Positions 34,387 to 42,399 of a stretch of 55,248 bases of DNA are shown here, piece after piece (position 1 is the stretch's first letter; each line of letters starts with the position of its first letter). This DNA is from Rhizobium croatiense. Lineage in GTDB: Bacteria > Pseudomonadota > Alphaproteobacteria > Rhizobiales > Rhizobiaceae. Location: positions 1 to 55,248 of the forward strand of contig NZ_JAILYJ010000026.1 of assembly GCF_019793465.1 (NCBI RefSeq), in the 5' to 3' direction. Both the position numbers and the translations under genes were made by a program. Under the pieces are notes generated by a model. That model saw only the letters and a list, made by a program, of their open reading frames with translations. It did no database searches and was not told the origin of the DNA.

Positions 34387-34425
34387 TCAGCAAGTCAGGA
34401 CAGACGGCCTTCGCCGGATGGGTAC

Positions 34426-35100
34426 CATCAGCCGACCATTTCACATCTGACGCGTTCGTCGTTGCACAGGTGTTTGCAGCGCCACGGCATTTCACGTCTG
34501 CCGGAGGTCAGAGGCGACAAGGAGCCGAAGAAGAAGTTCAAAAGCTATCCGGTCGCTTACTTCCACATCGATATTGACGAGGTGCAGACGGCCGAGGGCA
34601 AGCTCTATCTCTTTGTCGCAATTGACCGAACATCCAAGTTCGCGTTCGCGGAACTCTACACCAAAGCCGGCAAGATGAATGCCGCTCAGTTCTTGCGCAA
34701 TCTGATCACGGCAGTGCCCTACACCATTCACACCGTTTTGACCGACAATGGCATTCAGTTCACCAACCGAGCTTGTGATCGAAATGCCTTCCAGCACATC
34801 TTCGATTGGGTCTGCGACGATCACAGCATCGAGCATCGCCTGACCAAGGTGAAGCATCCCTGGACCAACGGACAGGTCGAACGGATGAACCGAACGATCA
34901 AGGAGGCGACCGTCAAGCGCTTCCACTACGACGATCATGCGCAGTTGAAAAAACATCTGGCTGACTTTATCGACGCCTACAATTTCGGGCGCCGGCTCAA
35001 GACGCTAAAGGGCCTTACGCCTTACGAGTTCATCTGCAGACAATGGACTTTGGAGCCGGATCGATTCATCATCGACCCCATCCATAAATGCCGGGACTAA
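34426..35100 (+). pseudogene. IS481-like transposase, 3' part
   Basis: From PTISHLTRSSLHRCLQRHGI the frame runs open through the integrase core: FHIDIDEVQTAEGKLYLFVA (first Asp), VLTDNGIQFTN (second Asp), KHPWTNGQVERMNRTIKEA (Glu), to RFIIDPIHKCRD. This is the catalytic half of the gene whose start is at 31326. It is separated from its start and cannot be made as a whole protein. Confidence 0.92.
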
Positions 35101-35620
35101 ACATCTAGGCGATGCCCTTACCTGAACGGCGACAGCCATGAACAGCGTTTCCAGTCTCAGCGACTCGACCCCGTTTTCGCGGAACCTGATCGTGATGTCA
35201 AAAGGCTATTTCCGAGCCGAATGGCAAAAAGGATCGGCGCGATGGAACGGAGGCGCGGAGAGGACGGGCTTAGATTCAGCAATCGAAATCAAAGCATGCG
35301 CGCCGGCGGCTCGAATACCCACATGGCATTGAGCGGGAAAACCCAACGAGGGAGTTTAACACAGCCCCTACTGTCGAAGCAAAGCGCATGCAAATAGACT
35401 TGGCGTCGCTCGCCGACGAATCGCTCGAGCATCGAGCGAGATCAACGCCAACCAAAGATCGAAAAATTGGGCAATCGGCGCGTATTGTTGATCAGACGGA
35501 AATTCGAGTGAAAAACTAAGTTGTGAGATTGCGGGTGTCTGCACACCGACGACAGCGCGTCGGCTGCGACAGCTATCACCAATACTGCTAACTACTGGGG
35601 GCGTCATAGACAAACCCAGC
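35101..35620. other. no gene recognised
   Basis: Only short frames without domains. It probably includes the right end of the IS481-like element near 35101-35130. Confidence 0.4.
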
Positions 35621-36124
35621 TCACTTCACGGGCTCCGCTACATCACTGATACCTCTGTCGCTCTCGTCGTCATCGGGGGTCATTCGCTGCAGGAGCCGAA
35701 TAAGATCGCGCGTCGTGCCGTTCGGAAGTCTCCTAAGAATCCTCGCCAGTGTGAGACAATCCTCGGCCTCCTCCGATGTGCGGCCCCAAAGATGTGGCGC
35801 AGCTTCAAAGATCATATCGATAGGCATGAAGCCAAGAATCTCACACAGATGGATCATCCGAGTAACAGTCATTTTGGAAAATGCCCGCTCGTAGCGTCCG
35901 TATACAGGGATGGACAGACCAAGCATTGGAGCAACGTCTGCGCGGGACAGGCCCTGCGCTTCGCGTGTCTTTTTCAGGAACGCGCTGATCAATTCCTCCA
36001 TGTGACCCAACGATGTAATTTCGCCGCCGAAACCTGGCTTTCGATAGATCGCCTTGTCAACCTCCGGATCGGCGGTGCTGACGAGGCCTCTCGAACTTCT
36101 GTAGCTTGCTAGATCTTCCGTCAC
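35621..36124 (-). CDS. XRE-family transcriptional regulator (copy B)
   Basis: The 167-residue protein is a paralogue of the one at 30376-30897: both share AIYRKPxxxG/VYRKP, then LExLISxxLxxxRxxxxLxRxxxAPxLGIxxxVYGRYE, TVxRxIHLCExL, and AAPxLWG. The helix-turn-helix is intact (LSRADVAPMLGLSIPVYGRYERA). The two copies differ strongly enough to be old duplicates. No operator could be assigned. Confidence 0.8.
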   Translation of the reverse strand: MTEDLASYRSSRGLVSTADPEVDKAIYRKPGFGGEITSLGHMEELISAFLKKTREAQGLSRADVAPMLGLSIPVYGRYERAFSKMTVTRMIHLCEILGFMPIDMIFEAAPHLWGRTSEEAEDCLTLARILRRLPNGTTRDLIRLLQRMTPDDDESDRGISDVAEPVK

Positions 36125-36401
36125 CGCACGTCCCTATTTTCCTGCCACTCGTTGTAGACTTGAGCCAACCTGAACCGATTTGAACCACTTGCCATCGCCA
36201 GACTACAACCGTTTTAAATACCCATTTTGGGCATTTTTTGCGTTATAGCAAATATTTGAGAGTTTAGCCAAATTGCTTCATGAATGCATTCAAAACAGTC
36301 TCGCTAGACCGGTGGCCCAGTTCCATGAAAGATGAGTCGGCTATGGCCGCACCCGGCACTGAATCATCTAGGTTGCGTCGAATTTGAGCGAAAATTCACA
36401 T

Positions 36402-36623
36402 TCAATGCTCAACATCTTCTAAGCGGTCTTCGTTGAGGACGATAAGACATAATCCTCGAAAACCGATCCATTTCCCCGTCCCACGATATCCCATTTGGCT
36501 AGCTGGGAAAGCTCCGCCGTGCTGGAAATCACTCAGCCAAGAACCCATATCAGTTACCGCTCCCGCTAGCGTGTAGGTTCGATGCTCTCTGAAAATTCCG
36601 GCATCATGGAGCAAGTGCCACAA
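36402..36623 (-). CDS. small hypothetical protein
   Basis: The 73-residue frame includes TLAGAVTDMGSWLSDFQHGG and TGKWIGFRGLCLIVLNEDRL. It looks protein-like, but I recognise no family and no strong ribosome site. It could be the end of a longer decayed gene. Confidence 0.3.
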   Translation of the reverse strand: MWHLLHDAGIFREHRTYTLAGAVTDMGSWLSDFQHGGAFPASQMGYRGTGKWIGFRGLCLIVLNEDRLEDVEH

Positions 36624-37403
36624 ACGTGAACTTTGCTAAACGAAGCCGCCACCTTATCGCATCCACACAAAGGGCTTGAAATAGTCGACCGTGAGGGTTA
36701 CATCATTGTAAGCAGCAGACAACGAGGCTTCCGAAAGGTCGCTGTTGCAGGTGCACCCTTAGAGGTCGGTACACCACGGTAAGGCACACGCGTTCGGCGG
36801 AAACGCCATGGGAAGGCTTCTTTAGGGGGCCTTTTTTGTTTCTAGGGCACCCTTATTTGCTGGAAATGAGCCTTTATTACGAGTTGGCAGACGCTACACC
36901 TTCGCTTGATGCGGCTGAAATTAATTTCTTTCTGATCAGCGCTTTTTACCACCAGTTCTACGTTGTGTTCGTCTGATCTGCTCGGGAAAAGGTAATAAAC
37001 AACAAGATCATTAAGGCCAGAGGTCAGGACAGGGCCTGAAACGGCAAGGTTACCTGCCCAGTAAGGCATACAGAGGTAGGCACAAGATGCTCGAACGTGA
37101 ATCTACCTTGCGGATGTTCGATTGTTGGGAAGGAGTCGTTAATAGTCGTCATGAGGCGCGGTCACCCGAAGACAGCTCTCACGATCTGGACCCATTCACT
37201 GAACTGGATTAGTGATTGCGCTGGGTAGTCTGGCTCTGAGACATTGAATTTTCTCCCGATATAAGGGCACGGGTTTGACAACCTTACGAAAGTGCTAACC
37301 CCTGAACGTGGTTTCGTTCTCCTGGTAAGGGCCCTTTCATGTTCAAATCGATACGAATAGAGCACTGACCTTTCGCTTCCGTCCTTACGACGGAGTTGTC
37401 TGC
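36624..37403. other. mostly non-coding; small plus-strand frame and terminator-like hairpin
   Basis: A plus-strand frame from about 36633 (TTG) reads GLEIVDREGYIIVSSRQRG and FRKVAVAGAPLEVGTPR to a stop near 36780; no family is known to me. About 30 bases later aaggc...gcctt followed by six T (36813-36836) resembles a weak rho-independent terminator for that strand. A minus-strand frame at 36842-37069 has no recognised domain. Confidence 0.35.
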
Positions 37404-38160
37404 TTATGTCTCGCGTATCGACCGGAAGCCTGAACATGCTGCAGGAGCGAATTCCCATCCTGAGACCGAATTCCTACGACGCCTTCTCCGCAGGAGACCG
37501 GAGGTTCGAAATACGACCAGTGCGCCTGGCCTGACCCGAGAGAGGCTTCGGGCAGCCGAGGACGACACCTACGGCCTGTTCGTCGACTTCCGTTGGCCCA
37601 AGAACGTCGGGAAGCCATATTGCCCTCGCTGTGGCTGCCTGGAGCCGTACGGCGTCGTCGTTCTGATGCTCGGAGCCGGAATGCCGCGCCGAATTTTCGG
37701 TTTTCGCCAACCGCAAGCTTTCATTCAAGAAGATCATCATGGCAATCTGGGAGGAGATCACGGCCGCCAAGGGCATGGCGGCGCTCCATCTGAGCCGCAA
37801 GGTCAACGTCCAGTATAAGACCGCCTACTTCCTGCTGCAGAAGCTCCGGGAGGCAGCCGACCTTCGCCGTGATGCGATCAAGCTGCACGGTACGGTGCAG
37901 ATCGACGGCAAGTATGTGGGCGGCGTCCTCCGCAAGGTGACAAGAAGGAAGAGCGCAAGGACGGGCGCAAGAAGGAAAATCAGAACGGCAAGCGCATGTG
38001 AGTTCTGGCGCTGAGGGAGGCCAACCGCCATGCACCGAACAGAACGGTGACGCGGGTGATCCTGGACGAGAACGGCAAGGATGCATGGGCGGCCGTCGCC
38101 AAGCATGTCGAGCCGAAGGCGCTCCTGATCGCTGACGAACACAAGGCGCAACCAGGGCTT
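37404..38160 (+). pseudogene. IS1595-family (ISXO2-like) transposase, multiple frameshifts
   Basis: DTYGLFVDFRWPKNVGKPYC with CPRCGCL is the N-terminal zinc-ribbon block of ISXO2-type transposases. After frame changes follow MAIWEEITAAKGMAALHLSR, KTAYFLLQKLREA and the DDE-core start GTVQIDGKYVGG, then RVILDENGKDAWAAVAKHVE and LLIADEHKA. At least three frame changes mean it is non-functional. Confidence 0.82.
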
Positions 38161-38254
38161 TGAAAGAAAGCGCTGTATAGATCCACCTGCTCCGCCCTTT
38201 TAGTCCGCTAGCAAAAGGCGGTAGGGGACCGACTTCTCGAAGCGGTTTCCTGCC

Positions 38255-38390
38255 GGCCGACAAGGGCTACGGCAGCGCTGAAATCCTCGCCAAGCCGGTC
38301 GAGTGTAAGGCTTCGGCAACATCGCGCCGAAGAACAACTGGAAGGGCTCAGTCGTCTTCTCACGCTGGGTCTATCGGCAGCGTAACCTCG
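38255..38390 (+). pseudogene. IS5-type transposase fragment
   Basis: Pieces reading LPADKGYGSAEILAKPVE and IAPKNNWKGSVVFSRWVYRQRNL correspond to the ADKGYD...RxxVERxF region of IS5-type transposases. They lie in two frames and stop just before the catalytic Glu motif. Debris only. Confidence 0.55.
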
Positions 38391-38441
38391 GAAACGTCAA
38401 AAGCACCGGTTCGATCGTAATTGACGCAAAGCTGACAGTCG

Positions 38442-38457
38442 TGTGCGATCGCGCACA
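38442..38457 (+). promoter_or_regulatory. NifA upstream activator sequence, fully palindromic
   Basis: TGTgcgatcgcgcACA fits TGT-N10-ACA and is self-complementary over nearly its whole length. It lies 207 bp upstream of a consensus sigma-54 promoter, comparable to the iscN arrangement. Confidence 0.8.
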
Positions 38458-38664
38458 TTGACAGGCTGGCATGATGCAAGCGCCGACGTGCATTGTGACC
38501 TCAACCCAAATCACTCCAATGCTGGGTTGGCCTTCGGACGGATCGCTCGCAAGGTTGACGCTGTTCAAATACTAGGCGGAGTGGCATAATCCGCGCCTCC
38601 CGACACACGGAGCACCGGAAGGCGCCTTCTGTCGCCATTGAAACATTCACTAACAATGATCTGG

Positions 38665-38680
38665 TGGCACACCAATTGCT
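38665..38680 (+). promoter_or_regulatory. sigma-54 promoter upstream of ggps2
   Basis: TGGCACACCAATTGCT has GG and GC 12 bases apart and the preferred TTGC at -12. The first recognised gene downstream on this strand is ggps2, 546 bases away; no clear terminator lies between, though a strong hairpin does (39023-39062). Confidence 0.82.
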
Positions 38681-39225
38681 TGTAGGAGCCCAGATCTCTG
38701 CCGGCAATGGTTCCGGTCCAAGCTCCAGTGGCTACTATCGACGATGACCAACACCTTTAGATGTAAGGCCCATCTTCGCGCATGTCGTACCGTACGAACG
38801 GAGCTCGTCAGCGATCATCACGCGCGGCGGCGTGCAGCCGATCCAAAGAGCTTTGTCACCAGCCACTGCTCAGCGCGGGAGCCTCTTCAGCTTTGGATCA
38901 AGACGTTGAGAGCGATGCCATTCTGGCCGACAGCTCCGCCGGAGCCAATGTTCTTCGCGCGCGATCGAAGTAACCGACGTTCAGATGTCATGTCGCCGCG
39001 AATGAGACTGCTTCAAGGGATTCCAGTGGGAGATCGCCTTGCCGAGTTAAGGCTCCCACTGGCACACGGTTTCATTGGTCACGCCGGTGCCGCATGTTGG
39101 CCGCCGCAATCCGCTAAACTTAACGGTGCCCTAGAACCTGAAGAGACACAGCGAAATCGGCCTTTTGTTTGGCACCGGTTGGACTAGGCCCGTTTTCGTT
39201 TTCGTCTCAAAAGTGGAGATGCGAT
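38681..39225 (+). other. 545-base leader between sigma-54 promoter and ggps2
   Basis: A frame open from 38744 to 39187 (147 codons) has no recognised domain and biased composition, so it may not be a gene. The stretch may be a long untranslated leader, the remains of a NifA-controlled gene, or a non-coding RNA. Confidence 0.4.
39023..39062 (+). repeat. 40-base perfect-arm hairpin upstream of ggps2
   Basis: CCAGTGGGAG and CTCCCACTGG are perfect 10-base arms, and an inner CCTT/AAGG pair closes an 8-base loop. No T-run follows, so it is not a standard terminator. It could be an attenuator or RNA-stability element. Confidence 0.7.
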
Positions 39226-40155
39226 ATGATTTCGAATCACCAAGCCGACGTGGTTGGCGATAGCGACAAGCTCATCGAGCAAGCACTGCGAGCTGCCATG
39301 GATACTGCTCTAAGTCCGGCTGCGCCGGCTCACCTGCGTGGAGCGCTGGACGCGGCAGTGTTTCCAGGGGGCTCCCGGATGCGCCCCAAGCTCTGCTTGA
39401 AAGTCTCCTATGTGTGCGGCGAAAAAGATCCTGAGCTGGCGACAAGAGCCGCGGCAGCAATTGAATTGCTGCACTGTGCCTCGTTGGTGCATGACGACTT
39501 GCCTTGCTTCGATAACGCGGCGCTACGCCGCGGCAGACCAACGGTGCACCGGCTTTTCGGAGAGCCTATCGCCGTTTTGACCGGCGATGCCTTGATTGTG
39601 ATGGCTTTCAAATACCTCAGCTTGCAGGCTGCGCTAACACCTGAGTTGGGCGCGCGCATGATCGAGGTGGTTGCGGAGGCGGTCGGCCCCAGTCACGGAC
39701 TGATCGCCGGACAGTCGATGGAGGCAATGACGCACGTCCCAATCGACCGCTATCACCATTACAAGACCGGCTCCCTCTTTGTCGCGGCGGCCACTTGCGG
39801 TGCCCTGGCAAGTGGTGCAGATCCGGCCCCATGGTCTAAGGTGGGGGAATTGCTCGGGCACGCGTATCAGATCGCCGACGACATCGCAGATACAGTCGGC
39901 CGCGCAGAAGTGCTTGGCAAATTGCCTGCCGTGGACACGCAGCTGAATCGACCCAGTATCGTTCGCGGCCAAGGATTGGACAGCGCAGCCGCCAGATTTT
40001 ATGCGTATCTCGAACAGATAGGTGACGCCATTCCTGCCAGCCCTCAAAAACGGTCCTTCGTTGACTGGCTTAATCATGCACTTTGCAAAGGCGTGGCTGG
40101 ACCGGGAAAAGCCGGTCTGATTCAACAAACGGCGCTGGATTGCGCGCCTTTGTAA
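39226..40155 (+). CDS. ggps2: GGPS2, geranylgeranyl diphosphate synthase (IspA/IdsA type)
   Basis: The 309-residue trans-prenyltransferase condenses IPP with allylic diphosphates to make GGPP, the substrate of the CPS encoded nearby. The first Asp-rich motif is LVHDDLPCFDNAALRRGRPT, the second YQIADDIADTVG. ATG 39226 follows GGAG by eight bases. The operon copy ggps1 at 44090-44578 is broken, so this gene likely replaces it, as described for Rhizobium gibberellin operons. It is on the strand opposite to the operon and converges with idi. A NifA-type promoter lies upstream. Confidence 0.92.
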   Translation: MISNHQADVVGDSDKLIEQALRAAMDTALSPAAPAHLRGALDAAVFPGGSRMRPKLCLKVSYVCGEKDPELATRAAAAIELLHCASLVHDDLPCFDNAALRRGRPTVHRLFGEPIAVLTGDALIVMAFKYLSLQAALTPELGARMIEVVAEAVGPSHGLIAGQSMEAMTHVPIDRYHHYKTGSLFVAAATCGALASGADPAPWSKVGELLGHAYQIADDIADTVGRAEVLGKLPAVDTQLNRPSIVRGQGLDSAAARFYAYLEQIGDAIPASPQKRSFVDWLNHALCKGVAGPGKAGLIQQTALDCAPL

Positions 40156-40343
40156 GCCCGAGTTACGGTACGCATAACCTAGCCGGCGGCATCATTACCG
40201 CTTCATCGTCAACAGCTGCTTCATGAACACTTCGTTCCCTGCATCGAACCGCTGGGCCAAGGTGGATTAGAGGTCTAGCTTTAGCGTTAACGGTTTTTGC
40301 AACCAGCTTGGAGGGCCGGCCGACAGAGCGGGCGACGCCGGCA

Positions 40344-41531
40344 TCATCCGACTGGCGGATGCGCGGAGGGCAACAAGTGCGCGGAGGGCAACAAGCGCGC
40401 CTGGCGCAACGTCGCCAGATCAGGTGAGCCGGTGCAAAAGCAGGCGACGGCCAACTGGCGGATGACGACCTCGAAATGCGCAACGACCGCTTCGGTCGAT
40501 ACCGTAGCCGCCGGCAGCACGCCGGCTGCCTGCCCGGCAATGTCCGCTCCGAGGCGAATGGCCTTGGCCACGTCGACGCCGTCGCGGATCCCGCCGGACG
40601 CGATAAGCTTCACCGTTGGCAGTGCCCGACGGACCGCCTGCAAGCTGGCCGGTGTCGGGATCCCCCAATCGGCAAACGCCATCGCCACTGCACGGCCGGC
40701 GGCATCGCGGGCGCGCTCGCCCTCCACCGCGGCCCAACTGGTGCCGCCGGCTCCGGCGACATCAATCACCTCAACACCCGCCTCGACGAGCGCGCAGGCC
40801 ACCGAGGCGGACAGGCCCCACCCGACTTCTTTGGCCACGATCGGCACGCCCACGCTACGCGCGGCGCGAGCCACCTGCGCCAGTACGCCGTGCCAGTCGC
40901 GGTCGCCATCCGGCTGTAGCACTTCCTGCAGCGGATTGAGATGGACGATCAGCCCATCAGCCTCCAGCGCATCGACAGCCCGGCGCGCCAGATCAAGGCC
41001 GTCGGCCTCGCGCAGTTGCGCAGCGCCGATATTGGCCAGCAAGGGAATGTCAGGCGCCAGGCGGCGTAGGGCGCGCGTCAGCCCCTGGGAATTGCGCGAT
41101 TGCAGGCTCACGCGCTGCGAACCGACGCACATGGCGATCCCCAAGGCTTGCGCCGCCTCGCTCAGGTGCCGATTGATGGCCTCTGCGCGTGGCATTCCGC
41201 CGGTCATGGAACTGATCAGCAGCGGCGCACGCATGGGCTTGCCTAACAGCGATGTGCGCAGTTCGATCTGCGTCAGGTCCAGCTCGGGCAGTGCGCAGTG
41301 TTCGAACCGGATTTGCTCCCAGCCGGCAGCGACCGTGGCTGGCGCCGTTCGCCGATCCAGCACGAGGTCCAGATGGTCGTCCTTGCGCCGGGTCAGGGCG
41401 TCGTCGCACCCGCTCGCTCGATCCGCCGTATTGGGCGTTGGCGTTGCGTCGGATCGGACCGAGGGCGCCGCGCGCACGCCGCCGCCTCCCGCGCGTTCAC
41501 GCCGGCGCACGCTGGCCTCCCCCCGCCGCAT
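40344..41531 (-). CDS. idi: type II isopentenyl diphosphate isomerase (FMN-dependent)
   Basis: This type II IDI interconverts IPP and DMAPP and balances the precursor pool for GGPP. RRKDDHLDLVL, PLLISSMTGGM, SQRVSLQ, HLNPLQEVLQPDGDRDW, PIVAKEVGWGLS, DVAGAGGTSW and LIASGGIRDGVDVAKAI are the family motifs for FMN and substrate. At 395 residues it is longer than usual: the first 45 residues are low-complexity, so the true start may lie downstream, and the C-terminus carries a duplicated LLPSAH. The gene overlaps the KS 3' end by 35 bases and ends the gibberellin operon. Confidence 0.92.
   Translation of the reverse strand: MRRGEASVRRRERAGGGGVRAAPSVRSDATPTPNTADRASGCDDALTRRKDDHLDLVLDRRTAPATVAAGWEQIRFEHCALPELDLTQIELRTSLLGKPMRAPLLISSMTGGMPRAEAINRHLSEAAQALGIAMCVGSQRVSLQSRNSQGLTRALRRLAPDIPLLANIGAAQLREADGLDLARRAVDALEADGLIVHLNPLQEVLQPDGDRDWHGVLAQVARAARSVGVPIVAKEVGWGLSASVACALVEAGVEVIDVAGAGGTSWAAVEGERARDAAGRAVAMAFADWGIPTPASLQAVRRALPTVKLIASGGIRDGVDVAKAIRLGADIAGQAAGVLPAATVSTEAVVAHFEVVIRQLAVACFCTGSPDLATLRQARLLPSAHLLPSAHPPVG
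40361..40396 (-). repeat. 18-bp tandem duplication inside idi
   Basis: gcgcggagggcaacaag occurs twice in a row with an 18-base period, which duplicates the hexapeptide LLPSAH at the C-terminus of IDI without changing the frame. Confidence 0.9.
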
Positions 41532-42399
41532 CGTTGCCGTAGCGGCTGATCGAGGTCTGGTAGTACTTCGCGCGAATGACCGCCATGGCCTCGATTAACG
41601 GTCCCCATGGTGCAGGAAAGCGTTCTTTCACCATCACTCGGTGCAGCATGCGCGCATGGCCGACCAGCTCGTCGTTGAGGAAATCCTCCACAGGCATAGC
41701 CGGATAACGCTGCAGGAGCAGGATGGCAGCGTTGTCGGCTTCTCCCGCCGCCCTATCCTTGGCGCATCCATGCAGATCGTTCTGCAGGCGCCCTATCGTG
41801 GAGATGAGCCGCAGCACCTGGCGAAACGCCGGACGCGCGCGCAGGGTCGCCATGTCCAGCCCCCATAGCAACGACAGGCAACAGAACACGTTCGCGTAGG
41901 CGATCGAATCGATGGAATTGTGCAAGTATTCGGCGTACGACCAGCGTTCAGCCCCCGCCGCCTGCGCGTGTCCGGCGCGCAGCGCCGCGCAGTAGCACCG
42001 GGTATCGTTTAGAAGCTCAGTATAGTCGCGCCTATCGTAGGCGAGCGCGGCCAGGGAAGCGCGCAGCACAGCGCAGCCCTCGAAACCGGGGACCGCGCAT
42101 GGCACGCCCTGCCCCAGCGCCTGCTCCACCGCGGCCAGCTGCTCCGGCGCGATCAGGCCAAGGTCGTTGCAATCGTCGAGCCAAAACAGTAGCGCCAACT
42201 CGCAATAAAACGCCACGATCAGCTTTTCGTCCTGCGGATCTCGGCCGGTGCGGGCGCTGATATCGTGCAAGCTCGGTTGGATACACTGCAGGATGTACTG
42301 TCCGCCCCTAACTGCTTCTACGGCATGCTCGTCGGCGAATCCGGTCAGGGAACGCCCCCACTCCAGTACTTGCTGCAGCGCGCTTTCGGTCGGGATCAT
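41497..42399 (-). CDS. ks: ent-kaurene synthase (bacterial KS)
   Basis: The 300-residue class I diterpene synthase ionises ent-copalyl diphosphate and cyclises it to ent-kaurene. The Asp-rich metal motif is LLFWLDDCNDLGL; the second metal site is represented by GRLQNDLHGCAKDRAAGE. The start ATG overlaps the CPS stop by four bases (ATGA at 42396-42399), so translation is coupled. Length fits the compact rhizobial KS. Confidence 0.93.
   Translation of the reverse strand: MIPTESALQQVLEWGRSLTGFADEHAVEAVRGGQYILQCIQPSLHDISARTGRDPQDEKLIVAFYCELALLFWLDDCNDLGLIAPEQLAAVEQALGQGVPCAVPGFEGCAVLRASLAALAYDRRDYTELLNDTRCYCAALRAGHAQAAGAERWSYAEYLHNSIDSIAYANVFCCLSLLWGLDMATLRARPAFRQVLRLISTIGRLQNDLHGCAKDRAAGEADNAAILLLQRYPAMPVEDFLNDELVGHARMLHRVMVKERFPAPWGPLIEAMAVIRAKYYQTSISRYGNDAAGGGQRAPA

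Larger units (their letters stand above)
31592..34425 (-). mobile_element. IS66-family insertion sequence (2834 bp) with 8-bp target duplication
   Basis: The terminal repeats are GTATCCATCCGGCGAAGGCC on the left and GTACCCATCCGGCGAAGGCC read inward from the right. The 8 bp catcagcc flank both ends (31584-31591 and 34426-34433), the standard IS66 duplication. Removing the element rejoins an IS481-like transposase in frame (LYAHQ + PTISHLTRSS). It carries tnpA, tnpB, a broken tnpC and a small extra gene, all on the minus strand. Confidence 0.95.

Noticed and set aside
36842..37069. Minus-strand 76-codon frame (LVVYYLFPSRSDEHNVELVV)
   Set aside because: It looks somewhat protein-like, but it has no recognisable family, no ribosome site and no conserved partner, so it is only mentioned in the gap entry.
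38744..39187. 147-codon plus-strand frame downstream of the sigma-54 promoter
   Set aside because: Residue composition (many Arg, Pro, Ala, His in no pattern) and lack of a domain or ribosome site argue against a gene, despite the suggestive promoter.
40297..41598. Plus-strand 433-codon frame opposite idi
   Set aside because: It is an antisense shadow of a clear type II IDI gene, and its Ser/Arg/Ala-rich product shows no domain.
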